Shown here in pieces: positions 44,274 to 54,528 of a DNA stretch of 64,000 nucleotides. Below the pieces are notes generated by a model, which did not search any database, had not been told where the DNA came from, and saw only the letters and a program-made list of their open reading frames with translations. How positions within the stretch are numbered: the first letter of the stretch is position 1; each line of letters begins with the position of its first letter. The stretch is taken from assembly GCA_027533185.1 (NCBI GenBank), contig JAPZTS010000006.1, forward strand, positions 1 through 64,000, written 5' to 3'. Source of the DNA: Leptospira sp. Its GTDB lineage: Bacteria; Spirochaetota; Leptospiria; Leptospirales; Leptospiraceae. The translations under genes were made by a program, and so were the position numbers.

Positions 44274-46601
44274 TCATGATACCGCCTTTTGGAGAGGCCG
44301 CTTCATTTTCTCCATATCTTCTGGGTTCGTGATTCCAATCAATTCGTAAATACGAACAGGCTGCGTTTTTCCCTTTACTCGAACCAAATCAAGCTCCCGA
44401 GCCACGACTCTGTCCTTCACTTTTTCGTAGGTATATTCAGAAATGATGATATTTGTTCCGTACATTTTGTTGGAACCCTCGAGCCTTGACCCTAGATTGA
44501 TAGTATCACCCATACAGGTATATTCCATCCGGTGGGAGGAACCCATGTTTCCGACGACGGCTGGGCCTGAGTTGAGACCACATCCAATATCGATAACTGG
44601 AACATTTCGCTCAGCCCATTTTTGTTGGAGAACCTTTAAGTGTTCCAACTGAGCGAGAGCCGCAACACAGGCATAGTAGGCATGGTCTTCGAGAGGAACG
44701 GGAGCTCCCCAGAATGCCATAATCGCATCACCCATATACTTATCGATAGTTCCCTTGTATTCGATGATGATATCGGTCATAGCGGAAAGATACTCGTTTA
44801 GAAGCTTTACTAGGTCTTCTGGTCCCAATTGCTCGGAAATTGTGGTAAAACCACGCACATCAGAGAAGAAAATTGTGATTTCTCTTTTGGATCCACCTAA
44901 TGCTAAATTGTCGGGATGCTTTAGCAATTCATCTACGACATCTTTGGAAACGAATTTTGAGAAGGTTTGGCGAATGTATTTAACGTTTGCCTCCTCCGTT
45001 AAAATTCGAAATCCAATGATGGCGACAAAAACAACGATCTGTTCAATGGTTACGGACGGAAGCACTGATATTAGGTTGAATTCTTGGAAGATGTAAAGAC
45101 AAACAACACCATAAACTAATAGCTGTGTTAACATAATTGCAAATCCAATATGTGTCTTTACACGAGGCTGCAAAAATCCAATCATTAATCCTAATCCTAA
45201 GTAGATTAAAAACATCCCCCAATTGGGTACAGTCGATAAAAATTCTTGGTTGAGAATAGTATTCACCGCATGTGCGTGGTGTTCAATTCCGGACATATCA
45301 CCAAACGGAGAAAGGTGCGAGTCTTTTGATGCGCCTCTACCTGTAGCATAGTACATCGCTACGAGAAAGATATTATGATCGATTCTGTTTTCTTCCAATA
45401 CTTCTGGAGTCCAATCGCTCGTGACTTCAAAGATCTCTTCGTGTTTGAAAGAATACCTCCCTCCCACAAAATTGATTTCCATTTGACCTTCGTAATCGAT
45501 GGGTATGATAATTTCACGATTTTCATTCGGGATATGCATGATGTCCCGTTCTTCAAATTTTCTAGTTTTGATATTAAACTCTTTGATAATCTTATTAGGG
45601 ATGTTGGATATCTTAAGATACTTTCCCATATTGACTTCAACATCTTTGGATACATCAACACCGTAATACTGACAGACGATCAAAAGGTCTATGGATGGAA
45701 AATACTCTGTTTCACGATTTTCGCCTGAGTTATATACTTTAACAACAAGAGGCATTTTTCGATTCAATCCAGATTCGTCTTTTTTTACGTTCGCAAAACC
45801 AAGGCCAGCTGAAAGTTCGCCAATCGGTTCAATAGGTGGCTGAGGAAACTTTACCCAAGAGATTCCATTATCGTTCTCATCAATCACATTCTTAATTTGA
45901 AAACGTCGTAGAACATCGATTCGCTTTTCTAGATTTAAGACTGCTTCTTTAGATTCGGCACTGGTTTCCATAGGGTAGTCAAAGAGAACATTGCGATTGT
46001 TTTTTAAAGCTTCCACCATCTCTTCGGTTTGCCCGGGCTTATAATCTACGAAGAAAATATCGAACATTAGAATATTATTTGTATCTTTGAAAGTCGTAAT
46101 GATATCGGCATAATACTTCCAAGGCAGTGGCCATGTTCCTTGGAGTTTTTCGAGAGACTCAGTAGTAATACCGATAATCTTTATATCTCGCCTGGCTTTG
46201 GCAGGAATCTGAGATTGAACAAACTCGATTCTTCCCGATTCACCTTCATTTTCTAAACGAGTGTTAGAACCTCGTAAGAATTGAAACCGCGTTGAGATTG
46301 AATCTTCTTCCAAATCTTTCAAAGGTTGAAAGGTATTCACCATCGTATACATAAAAATTGCAATTACATAAGAAAGCCATAATGCACCTGATTTTTGTTT
46401 GTCGGAAGATACCTTTTCAATGGTTTTGTAGACAAAAAATGAGGAGATTAAAAGTAACAGAAGTCCAAGTAACAAACAAGAATATTCGTATTCCCAGCCT
46501 GTCATAAACACGGAAACAACAACACCTGCCGAACCGATGACAGCTAAAGTTAAACTAATATAGTCCAAAATCGTAAGCGATTTTGAGTCTTTTTCGGACA
46601 T
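44274..46601 (-). CDS. CHASE2 sensor adenylate/guanylate cyclase
   Basis: 775 residues. Two N-terminal helices (12-60), a third near 75, then an extracytoplasmic CHASE2 domain (about 130-440: RRDIKIIGITTESLEKLQGTWPLPWKYYADII, MFDIFFVDY), three more helices (450-530), and a class III cyclase domain. Metal aspartates are in FFSDVRGFTTISE (near 580) and IDKYMGDAIMAFWG (near 622); GDTINLGSRLEG follows. The Lys of DKYMGD and the Thr in YTCMGD favour ATP as substrate, so cAMP is likely. Sensor input unknown. AGAGG precedes the ATG. Leptospira genomes carry many such cyclases. Confidence 0.92.
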   Translation of the reverse strand: MSEKDSKSLTILDYISLTLAVIGSAGVVVSVFMTGWEYEYSCLLLGLLLLLISSFFVYKTIEKVSSDKQKSGALWLSYVIAIFMYTMVNTFQPLKDLEEDSISTRFQFLRGSNTRLENEGESGRIEFVQSQIPAKARRDIKIIGITTESLEKLQGTWPLPWKYYADIITTFKDTNNILMFDIFFVDYKPGQTEEMVEALKNNRNVLFDYPMETSAESKEAVLNLEKRIDVLRRFQIKNVIDENDNGISWVKFPQPPIEPIGELSAGLGFANVKKDESGLNRKMPLVVKVYNSGENRETEYFPSIDLLIVCQYYGVDVSKDVEVNMGKYLKISNIPNKIIKEFNIKTRKFEERDIMHIPNENREIIIPIDYEGQMEINFVGGRYSFKHEEIFEVTSDWTPEVLEENRIDHNIFLVAMYYATGRGASKDSHLSPFGDMSGIEHHAHAVNTILNQEFLSTVPNWGMFLIYLGLGLMIGFLQPRVKTHIGFAIMLTQLLVYGVVCLYIFQEFNLISVLPSVTIEQIVVFVAIIGFRILTEEANVKYIRQTFSKFVSKDVVDELLKHPDNLALGGSKREITIFFSDVRGFTTISEQLGPEDLVKLLNEYLSAMTDIIIEYKGTIDKYMGDAIMAFWGAPVPLEDHAYYACVAALAQLEHLKVLQQKWAERNVPVIDIGCGLNSGPAVVGNMGSSHRMEYTCMGDTINLGSRLEGSNKMYGTNIIISEYTYEKVKDRVVARELDLVRVKGKTQPVRIYELIGITNPEDMEKMKRPLQKAVS

Positions 46602-46712
46602 AGAGCCTCTTTTAAAAAATCAGGAATTTCCGACCATTCTCCTGGCTTTTTTGGAAAGACTCAAATGTTTTTGGAAATTTTATGAAAAAAATTACAAATC
46701 AGCCATCAGATA

Positions 46713-47519
46713 TCATTGGATCGAAAGACGTATGCTCGTGATATACTCTGCCAATGGAGCCAAATTGGGTGTCCCAGCCTCTTCCTTGCTGGATTCTTCA
46801 ATGATCCTTTGTATTGCTGAACCAATGATGATTCCATCAGAAAATTGAGAAATCTGATTGGCCTGTTCCGGTGTGGAGATTCCAAAGCCTGCACAAATAG
46901 GAAGTTTCATAACCTTCCTCAGTTGGTTAACACGATCTCTAAGATCCACAGAAAATTCTCGCCTTTCACCTGTTACCCCAAAACTTGTTACATAGTAGAT
47001 AAAGCCCGATGATGTTATGGCGATATCTACCATTCTTTTCTTTGAAGTTGCTGGAGTTACAAGATGGATTAAATCCATATCTCGTTTTTTTAATGCTTGG
47101 AAGAGGTCAGTGCTTTCCTTAGTATCAAAGGGTAAGTCAGGAATAACAAGTCCAACTACTCCTGCTTCCTTTGCTTTATTTAAGAACACTTCTATCCCGC
47201 ATCTAAAAATTGGGTTGAAGTAGGTTAAGTAAACAAGTGGAACTTCAGGTCGATGGTTATGTATCTCGCGAGTAACTGCAAAAATCGTTTCAAAGTTAAA
47301 TCCATTTTTTAAAGAACGAGCCACCGCCCTTTGGATGACCGGACCGTCCGCAACTGGGTCTGAAAAAGGGATCCCTAACTCTAAAATATCAGCTCCCCTT
47401 TCCAATATAGTTTTCCCATACTCAACAGAGTTCTTATAATTCGGATCACCTAAAGTAAAATATGGTATAAAAGCTGACTTAAATTTTTTACTTTCGAATA
47501 GATCTTTGATTTTACTCAT
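46713..47519 (-). CDS. trpA: Tryptophan synthase alpha chain
   Basis: 268 residues. ADILELGIPFSDPVADGPVIQRA holds the catalytic Glu and Asp; DLPFDTKESTDLF, YYVTSFGVTGER and GFGISTPEQA follow. It cleaves indole-3-glycerol phosphate to indole, passed to TrpB. TAATG overlap with trpB means coupled translation. After the stop a weak hairpin with TTTTTT (46630-46612, - strand) may end the transcript. The rest of the trp pathway is not in the window. Confidence 0.96.
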   Translation of the reverse strand: MSKIKDLFESKKFKSAFIPYFTLGDPNYKNSVEYGKTILERGADILELGIPFSDPVADGPVIQRAVARSLKNGFNFETIFAVTREIHNHRPEVPLVYLTYFNPIFRCGIEVFLNKAKEAGVVGLVIPDLPFDTKESTDLFQALKKRDMDLIHLVTPATSKKRMVDIAITSSGFIYYVTSFGVTGERREFSVDLRDRVNQLRKVMKLPICAGFGISTPEQANQISQFSDGIIIGSAIQRIIEESSKEEAGTPNLAPLAEYITSIRLSIQ

Positions 47520-48706
47520 TATTTTTTTTCACCGAGAAGTCGTAATACTTCTGTTACATCTTTATCTCCGCGACCAGATAGGCAAATTACTATTTGTTTC
47601 TTTTTTCCGAGCTTCTTTGCAATATCTTTCGCAATAAAAAATGCATGTGCAGTTTCCAAAGCAGGAATGATTCCTTCTATACGACTAACTTCTAAAAAAG
47701 AATCGAGAGCCTCTTCATCTGTTACCATGCGGTAATCAACCCTACCAGACTTGGAAAGATAGGCATGTTCGGGTCCAACTCCCGGATAGTCCAATCCTGC
47801 GGACACAGAGTGAGCAGGTACGATTTGTCCCGATTTGTCTTGGATAATCAAAGTCTTTGTACCGTGCAGGAAGCCTGTTTGGCCATACGTGATGGTTGCA
47901 GAGTGTTCTCCTGGTTTAGGACCAAGTCCACCAGCCTCTGCGCCAAAGATTTTTACATTTTTATCTTTGAGGAAGGCATGGAACATACCAATTGCATTAG
48001 AGCCACCTCCCACACAAGCAATCACAGCATCTGGCAAAGACTTGGTTGCTTTTTTGAATTGAGACCTAGCCTCCGCTCCAATGACTGATTGTAAATCTCG
48101 CACGATGGTGGGAAAAGGGTGCGGACCAATTGCAGAACCGACGATGTAATGGGTAGTGGAGACGTTTAATGCCCAGTCTCTCATTGCTTCGCTTGTCGCT
48201 TCTTTGAGAGTTGCTTCTCCTGCCGTAACAGGGAGAATTTTTGCACCTAACATTTCTATTTTTTTTGCGTTTAGGTTTTGTCTTTTGACATCCACTGCTC
48301 CCATATAGATCACAGTTTCTAATCCAAACATTGCACCAACGGTCGCCGTTGCGAGTCCATGTTGACCTGCACCAGTCTCAGCGATAATCCTTTTTTTTCC
48401 CATATAACGGGCAATAAGCGCCTGACCAATTGCATTATTAATTTTGTGCGCGCCCGTATGATTTAGGTCTTCTCGTTTTAACCAAACCTTTGCTCCACCC
48501 CAATTTTTGGTGAGCCTTTCAGCGTAAGTAAGTGGACTTGGTCGTCCTACATAATTTTTCAGATAATATGAATATTCTTTTTGGAATTTTTTGCTATTTT
48601 TTAACTTTTGATAGGTGGCCTCTAGTTCTTCTAGTGCCTCAGTAAGAATTTCGGGTGCGTATCTGCCACCGAATTCGCCAAAGTATCCATTGTGGTTTTT
48701 TCCCAT
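47519..48706 (-). CDS. trpB: Tryptophan synthase beta chain
   Basis: 395 residues, TrpB1 type. GRPSPLTYAERL, the PLP lysine in HTGAHKINNAIGQA, AETGAGQHGLATAT, GGGSNAIGMF and the final GRGDKDV are present. It joins indole and serine to tryptophan. Upstream of it, in the 203 bases that follow proS, lies a GC-rich structured element (48736-48824) that would be part of its leader if read from proS. Confidence 0.97.
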   Translation of the reverse strand: MGKNHNGYFGEFGGRYAPEILTEALEELEATYQKLKNSKKFQKEYSYYLKNYVGRPSPLTYAERLTKNWGGAKVWLKREDLNHTGAHKINNAIGQALIARYMGKKRIIAETGAGQHGLATATVGAMFGLETVIYMGAVDVKRQNLNAKKIEMLGAKILPVTAGEATLKEATSEAMRDWALNVSTTHYIVGSAIGPHPFPTIVRDLQSVIGAEARSQFKKATKSLPDAVIACVGGGSNAIGMFHAFLKDKNVKIFGAEAGGLGPKPGEHSATITYGQTGFLHGTKTLIIQDKSGQIVPAHSVSAGLDYPGVGPEHAYLSKSGRVDYRMVTDEEALDSFLEVSRIEGIIPALETAHAFFIAKDIAKKLGKKKQIVICLSGRGDKDVTEVLRLLGEKK

Positions 48707-48735
48707 AGACCTAGTTTAGAAGGCGTGGGGAAATA

Positions 48736-48824
48736 GGAAACTGCTTCTTTACCATTGGGAAGAGAAACTACTCACCCCGCCCTGAGAATGGGTGGGGTTC
48801 TGGACCCGCCACCCAATGGTTTCC
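48736..48824. repeat. GC-rich nested inverted repeat between proS and trpB
   Basis: ACCATTGGG (48751-48759) pairs exactly with CCCAATGGT (48812-48820), and GGAAAC/GTTTCC (48736, 48819) extend it across a bulge. Inside, ACCCCGCCC (48774-48782) pairs with GGGTGGGGT (48790-48798), nine pairs with one G-U, and GGGTGG/CCACCC gives an alternative fold. On the - strand the RNA would form a leader of trpBA; no T-run follows, so it is not a plain terminator. Confidence 0.65.
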
Positions 48825-48909
48825 GTTTACCACACCACCCAAAAATCTGCGAGAGCTTTCCGAAATTGACAAAATTTTTTCAAATTTTGTTCGCATTTCT
48901 AAGAGGCTT

Positions 48910-50649
48910 TCAAACCAAATCTTTGGAAAGCGCTGAGATTTTTTCCTTAAGTATTTTTGCGAGGGATTGTGAATCTGAGTATACGATAGTCTCCTCAACC
49001 ATACTCTTTCGATCCAGAATGGAAATTTCTGACTTTTCTAAAAACCCTTTACCCAATGTGATTCGAATGGGATAACCGATGAGCTCAGAATCTTTAAACT
49101 TAAAACCAGGGCCTAAGTCTCTATCATCCCAAAGCAATTCAATTCCTTCTGCAACCAAATCCTTATAAATGGACTCAACCTTTTTGGTATCCTCTGGACT
49201 TTTTGTGATACTCACCAAACAAACGTGAAACGGTGCAATACTTATAGGCCAGTAGATTCCTTTATCATCGTTGCATTGTTCAATGACAGTTGCCATACAA
49301 CGGTTTACTCCGATACCATAACATCCCATTGTTGTAATAGTTGCTTTTCCATTTGCATTCAAAACAGAAATATCAAATGCTTTAGAGTATTTTTGTCCAA
49401 GTTTAAAAATATGACCTACCTCAATTCCCTTTTCCGATTTGAGTGGTGCTTTACAATTGGGACAGGGGTCCCCAGCTTTCGCTTGCGAAATATCGACGAT
49501 CTCAATATCTTTTTGATCTAACAAGGACTTTAAGGACGGAATCAATACATGAGTATCGACTGAATTTCCACCAGTTATATAAGAATACTCCCAATCGACT
49601 AATGAATCAATGATGATCTTTATTTTTTCATTTTTTACGAACTGAGGTCCTATATATCCTTGTACAATTCCGAAGTTTCCCATTTCGGCATTGCCCATAG
49701 GACGGATTTCATTTGCGGAAAGATAGTTTTTGAGTTTGTTCTCATTGAGTTCTCTGTCACCTTCTAGGAATACAATCACATATCTTCCATCATAACTCAG
49801 AGCTACTGCTTTCAAAAGATTAGATTCCTCAGTTTTCAAAAACTCTGCTACTTCTTGGATCGTTTTTTTATTTGGAGTTTCTAATATTGGATTCGCCGAG
49901 GTAAATGAATTTTTGCTTTTGGATCCCTCACGATTCACAGGGGTTTTTTCAATATTGCCAGAGTAACCACAAGAATTACAGATGGTTAGAGTTTCTTCAC
50001 CAATCGGAGATACAACCATAAACTCTTCCGAGGCAGATCCACCCATATTCCCTGAATCCGCCTGGACAGGTATCGTTGTCAGTCCTAACCTAGCAAAGAT
50101 TTTACGGTAAGTCTTTCGCATCAACTGATACGTTTGATCAAGAGATTCATCATCTAAATGGAAGGAATAAGCATCCTTCATGGTAAACTCGCGAGATCGA
50201 ATCACACCAAACCTGGGCCTGATTTCATCTCTAAATTTTGTGTGGATTTGGTAGACATTGATTGGTAGATCCTTATAAGAACGGACCATTGGTTTTACCA
50301 GGAAGCAGAATGATTCTTCATGAGTTGGCCCTAGACAACTTTCGTTATCATGACGGTCTTTTAGCCGGAACATTTCCTTTCCCATTTTATCCCAACGACC
50401 AGACTCTTTCCAAATTTCACTAGGAGTTAAGATGGGCAGTTGGAACTCAAGTGCTCCAGAAGAATCCATCTCTTCTCTGACAATAGCTTCAATTTTTTTT
50501 AAAACACGAAGGCCCAACGGAAGATAAGCGTATAGACCCGAAGATGTTTTCCTTACAAGACCTGCCCGCATCATCAACTTATGTGACGCTACAACAGCAT
50601 CTTGTGGGTCTTCCTTAGTTGTAGGGATTAAGTAAGAACTAGCTCTCAT
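48910..50649 (-). CDS. proS: Prolyl-tRNA synthetase
   Basis: 579 residues, the bacterial form with an inserted editing-type domain (about 230-390). Motif 1 SGLYAYLPLGLRVLKKIEAIVREEMD, motif 2 FRDEIRPRFGVIRSREFTMKDAYSFH and motif 3 GCYGIGVNRCMATVIEQ are clear. It charges tRNA-Pro, and the insertion edits misacylated alanine. Last gene of the rpsB-to-proS cluster; 83 bases after rseP. Confidence 0.96.
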   Translation of the reverse strand: MRASSYLIPTTKEDPQDAVVASHKLMMRAGLVRKTSSGLYAYLPLGLRVLKKIEAIVREEMDSSGALEFQLPILTPSEIWKESGRWDKMGKEMFRLKDRHDNESCLGPTHEESFCFLVKPMVRSYKDLPINVYQIHTKFRDEIRPRFGVIRSREFTMKDAYSFHLDDESLDQTYQLMRKTYRKIFARLGLTTIPVQADSGNMGGSASEEFMVVSPIGEETLTICNSCGYSGNIEKTPVNREGSKSKNSFTSANPILETPNKKTIQEVAEFLKTEESNLLKAVALSYDGRYVIVFLEGDRELNENKLKNYLSANEIRPMGNAEMGNFGIVQGYIGPQFVKNEKIKIIIDSLVDWEYSYITGGNSVDTHVLIPSLKSLLDQKDIEIVDISQAKAGDPCPNCKAPLKSEKGIEVGHIFKLGQKYSKAFDISVLNANGKATITTMGCYGIGVNRCMATVIEQCNDDKGIYWPISIAPFHVCLVSITKSPEDTKKVESIYKDLVAEGIELLWDDRDLGPGFKFKDSELIGYPIRITLGKGFLEKSEISILDRKSMVEETIVYSDSQSLAKILKEKISALSKDLV

Positions 50650-50732
50650 AGATATTTTTCTCTTTTTATTTAAAAATAATTTTCATCAATACGATCTTAA
50701 ACATTCATTTTTTTAACAAAAGAAATAATGGA

Positions 50733-52439
50733 CTAAAAAATTCTCATCACATCATTAAATGAAACATAAAGACCAAGGCCAATTAAGAAGAAAAAGCCCA
50801 AACGAAAGACGACTTCGATAGCCTTTTTAGGAAGTGGTCTACCAGCAATGGCTTCATAAGCGTAAAGTACTATATGTCCACCATCTGCCATAGGAATTGG
50901 CAAAAGATTCATCACCATCAAAGCAAGCGATATTTTTGCAACAAAATCCAGATAGGTAGCCCATCCATATTCTAAACTAATACCTGCTATTTGGACTATA
51001 CCTATTGGCCCAGATAGATTTTCTTTCGGAGAAAGTAATCCAGAAAAAAGCATTTTGATTCCGGTGAGAGTCGTAGCCACATTTTCATAAACTTTCTTGG
51101 ATGCATTTCCGAAAGCCATTACTATAGATGTCTCTCTTTCTACTTTTTCAGGATCAAATTTCATACTGGCTCTAAATCCAAGAAGACCTATCGGCTTTAA
51201 TTTTGGCTCCGCAGAATACTTCATGTTCCCGATTAAGATATCTTTTCTTCCTGAATTCAATTTGAGATATTCTGTTATTTGATCAGGTGATTCAAAACTG
51301 GAATTCCCTATTTTAAGATTTGATAGACGATTTTCTATCTCAGGATCGTAGCTATCCAAACGCAAATAAGGAACATTCAATTCAATGAATTTTGGATGCC
51401 TAATATCATAGAATTCAAAGACATTTGCCCCGAGGACAGGAATTTCAACTGTTTCCTCCTGGGTTGCCCATGGAGTTAGCAGGGGATAGATTTTTCTTTC
51501 AACTAAAATCGGGATTGATTTACCTTGGTATTTCCCCAATTCTGCCTGAAGCTCAGGAACAGTGTGTACGGATACTCCATTCACTTTAAGGATAACATCT
51601 CCATCCTTCAGATAAGTAAGTGCCCTTCTACGGATGGATCTCTCTCGCTCTTGGATTTCTCTTCTTTTTAAAATCTCTTCGGGGATTTCAGATTTTCTTT
51701 CTTCCAATTTTTCCTGAAAAAACTCTGAAGATTTATCATCTTTATCCAAAAGATTTCCAATAAAATGACTCAATTGCTCCGAATAAGTAAATGTTGCAAC
51801 AACTCGTCTTTCTCCAAATGGCATAACTCCAATTGTTGGATGACCACCTGCGGAAAATAAATTTGGAACTACTTGAACCTCGGTACGTTTGCCCTCACGT
51901 TCAAATTCAACTGAAATCGGGTCCCCCGTTGTCAACGTAACATTTGTAAATATTTCTTCAAAATTTTCCGTAGGCTTACCATTTACCTTAGTTATACGGT
52001 CACCTGTTCGAAGACCAGCATTGTAGGCAGGGCTAAAAATTTGATTGGAATCTTCGATGAATATGCGATTGGAAGAAGGGCTATCCCCAGAGAGATCTAA
52101 AACGAACAACAACACAAAGCCCAATACCAAATTTGCAAATGGCCCACCTAAGACGGGTATCATACGTCGCAAAGGAGGTGCCGACATCAAATCTCCCTTT
52201 TTAGGTTTTTTGTTTTTAGAATATTCATCTCCCCGAAAGAGCACGTATCCACCAATTGGGATTGCCGTTATCTGGTAAATGGTTTTGCCGATTCGTTTTT
52301 TCCAAATTCCCTTTCCATAGCCTAACGAAAAAATACGAGCTTCGACTCCGACAAGTTTACCACACAACAAATGACCCAATTCATGGATAAAAATAGATAC
52401 AGCTAACATAAAAACGGCACCAAATATCAATAGGATCAT
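50733..52439 (-). CDS. rseP: Site-2 protease RseP
   Basis: 568 residues, over 100 longer than E. coli RseP. Zinc site HELGH at residues 19-23, tandem PDZ domains ([27 protein letters not shown] and a second around 260-320), and [16 protein letters not shown] with the third zinc ligand. The consensus PVLDGG is PMADGG here. The extra length lies in the loop 225-400 and makes PDZ2 distant. An intramembrane protease, cutting anti-sigma factors and signal peptide remnants in other bacteria. Overlaps dxr by four bases. Confidence 0.93.
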   Translation of the reverse strand: MILLIFGAVFMLAVSIFIHELGHLLCGKLVGVEARIFSLGYGKGIWKKRIGKTIYQITAIPIGGYVLFRGDEYSKNKKPKKGDLMSAPPLRRMIPVLGGPFANLVLGFVLLFVLDLSGDSPSSNRIFIEDSNQIFSPAYNAGLRTGDRITKVNGKPTENFEEIFTNVTLTTGDPISVEFEREGKRTEVQVVPNLFSAGGHPTIGVMPFGERRVVATFTYSEQLSHFIGNLLDKDDKSSEFFQEKLEERKSEIPEEILKRREIQERERSIRRRALTYLKDGDVILKVNGVSVHTVPELQAELGKYQGKSIPILVERKIYPLLTPWATQEETVEIPVLGANVFEFYDIRHPKFIELNVPYLRLDSYDPEIENRLSNLKIGNSSFESPDQITEYLKLNSGRKDILIGNMKYSAEPKLKPIGLLGFRASMKFDPEKVERETSIVMAFGNASKKVYENVATTLTGIKMLFSGLLSPKENLSGPIGIVQIAGISLEYGWATYLDFVAKISLALMVMNLLPIPMADGGHIVLYAYEAIAGRPLPKKAIEVVFRLGFFFLIGLGLYVSFNDVMRIF

Positions 52440-53596
52440 ACCTTTACCTGCATTTTGGAAAATTGATTGAGAACATAATTGCGAGTTTCCTTATCTACGG
52501 AAAGATATTCCTCCAATTCGTCGGGGAAAGAATTGGGAATATGGCTAAGACAAGATTCTATTATTTTCGGAATGTCAATAAATCGAATCTCTTCATTTAG
52601 AAACAAAGTTACGGCTTCTTCATTGGCAGCATTAAATATACATGGTGCAACTCCGCCCGCTTTACCTGCATCAAATGCCAACTTCAAACCGGGATATCGT
52701 TTGTAGTCTGGAGGAAAAAATTCCATAGATCCCCAAGTGACGGGCTTTCGGTCGATCAGTAATTTTGGTGTGGGTTCGGGATAAAACAAGGAATGGGCGA
52801 TCGGATATATCATATCAGGATGGCTTGTATACTGCAAACAAGCCCCGTCTAGAGTTTCGATTATCCCATGTGTCAGAGACTGAGGGTGTATAACGACCTC
52901 AATTTGGTCATATGAAAATCCAAAGAGAAAATGTGCTTCGATGACCTCCAAACCTTTGTTGATGAGGCCCGCAGAATCCACCGTAATTTTTGGACCCATC
53001 GACCAAGTTGGATGGTTTAATGCTTGTTTAATGGTAACATTTGGTAAATCTTCCAGGGGCATTTTCCTAAAACTTCCACCGGAAGCAGTCAGAGTAATAG
53101 CTCGAATATTGGATCTCTCTTCCCTATTAATCAATTGGAAGAGTGCATTGTGTTCGGAATCTACGGGAACAAGTGAAACTTTATGTTTTTCTAAAAGCTG
53201 ATTTATAAGAGGTCCAAATGTAACAAGTGTTTCTTTGTTTGCAATAGCAATTTTTTTGCCAGCTTTGATTGAGGATATCGTTGGCAAAACTCCCCTTGCC
53301 CCAACAATTGCCGTTACAACTACTCTAACAGAAGAATTTGTAACAAGATCCAAGAGACCTTCTTCTCCGTATAGAATCTTGGTATTCAAATAAGATTCCC
53401 CAAGAGCCCCCCGTTTTGTAGGATCAGTTACACAAACTAGCTCGGGAGAAAATTCACCGATAAGTGATTTTGCATATTCCACATTGCCGTGGACGGAAAA
53501 AGTTTTGAGGGAAAAATGTTCTGGGAACTGGCGTAGGACTTTTACGGTAGACTGACCAACAGAACCAGATATACCTAAAACACTAACACCAATCAT
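52436..53596 (-). CDS. dxr: 1-deoxy-D-xylulose-5-phosphate reductoisomerase
   Basis: 386 residues. NADPH site [48 protein letters not shown] and the [32 protein letters not shown] motif are all present. The common GSTGSIG is GISGSVG. It makes MEP from DXP, the step after Dxs. Between cdsA and rseP as in many bacteria. Confidence 0.96.
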   Translation of the reverse strand: MIGVSVLGISGSVGQSTVKVLRQFPEHFSLKTFSVHGNVEYAKSLIGEFSPELVCVTDPTKRGALGESYLNTKILYGEEGLLDLVTNSSVRVVVTAIVGARGVLPTISSIKAGKKIAIANKETLVTFGPLINQLLEKHKVSLVPVDSEHNALFQLINREERSNIRAITLTASGGSFRKMPLEDLPNVTIKQALNHPTWSMGPKITVDSAGLINKGLEVIEAHFLFGFSYDQIEVVIHPQSLTHGIIETLDGACLQYTSHPDMIYPIAHSLFYPEPTPKLLIDRKPVTWGSMEFFPPDYKRYPGLKLAFDAGKAGGVAPCIFNAANEEAVTLFLNEEIRFIDIPKIIESCLSHIPNSFPDELEEYLSVDKETRNYVLNQFSKMQVKV

Positions 53597-53616
53597 CAGA
53601 ACTTAGACTGGCTTCC

Positions 53617-54528
53617 TCAGACAGAAAACCCTAGGAAACCTTTAAAAAGAATGTAATAGTATACAACAGGCACAGTAAAGAGAAGTGCGTCTGCCAAATC
53701 CAAAAGACCTCCATGGCCTGGGATCAATTGCGAGGAGTCCTTAATCTTTGCATCTCGCTTCATAGCAGATTCGGCAAGATCACCCATCACAGAAATGATG
53801 GAAACGACGAAAGCTAAGCAAATGGATTCAAGTGTTCCCATAGGGAGTTTTAAGCCGCTAAAATGTTCCCAAAGGTAATTCAAAAGTAATACGGATAGGA
53901 TCGCAGAAAGATTTCCTGTGATATAGCCTTCCCATGTTTTTTTAGGAGAAATCTTTAATCCTGCAGAATGTTTTCCAAACCACCGACCACCAAAGTATGC
54001 ACCTGCATCACTGATAAATGTAATCGTTGATACAAGAAAGATGTAATACTCCCCGAAAGGAAAAGCAAGTAAAAGTAAAAAATGCCCCACAGGCAAGGCC
54101 AGATACAATGGGCCAAGCATCGTTGCACTTGCAGAAAACAAAGCACCATCTAACGGTCGCTTGATGATTTGCAAAATCCAAACCACAATCAAAAGCGCAA
54201 TCAACAAAAAAGAAACTGGATGGAACCCTTCTCTAAAGAGTTTAGAAAGTTCTAATATAGAACTCGGAGGAGTTACATTGAACTGAAGACCCAAAAACTG
54301 GATGTAATAAACCGTAAAGATGAGAATCGAGAAAAAAATGCCAGTTCCCACAAATGGTTTCGAGTCTTCCCTTTTGCAAAAGGCATAGAGTTCTTTAATG
54401 CCAAGAAAAATAATCGCTGATCCAAAAAGATAAAATTCAACATAATACCATGCAGAATGGAAGATCATGAAGATATAAACCGCGACCAGCGCGATAGAAG
54501 ATAGAATCCGAAGTGTTGTTTCACTCAT
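53617..54528 (-). CDS. cdsA: Phosphatidate cytidylyltransferase
   Basis: 303 residues, seven or eight helices. The CDP-diglyceride synthase signature SAMKRDAKIKDSSQLIPGHGG is present, followed by LLDLAD where the usual GHGGxxDR has Arg; here Leu replaces it. DAGAYFGGRWFGKH also fits the family. It makes CDP-diacylglycerol from phosphatidate and CTP in the inner membrane. Overlaps uppS by four bases. Confidence 0.92.
   Translation of the reverse strand: MSETTLRILSSIALVAVYIFMIFHSAWYYVEFYLFGSAIIFLGIKELYAFCKREDSKPFVGTGIFFSILIFTVYYIQFLGLQFNVTPPSSILELSKLFREGFHPVSFLLIALLIVVWILQIIKRPLDGALFSASATMLGPLYLALPVGHFLLLLAFPFGEYYIFLVSTITFISDAGAYFGGRWFGKHSAGLKISPKKTWEGYITGNLSAILSVLLLNYLWEHFSGLKLPMGTLESICLAFVVSIISVMGDLAESAMKRDAKIKDSSQLIPGHGGLLDLADALLFTVPVVYYYILFKGFLGFSV

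Noticed and set aside
48768..48800. TPP-riboswitch-like CUGAGA on the + strand
   Set aside because: The other conserved TPP elements (such as the second CCUGAUC arm) are missing, and no + strand gene follows.
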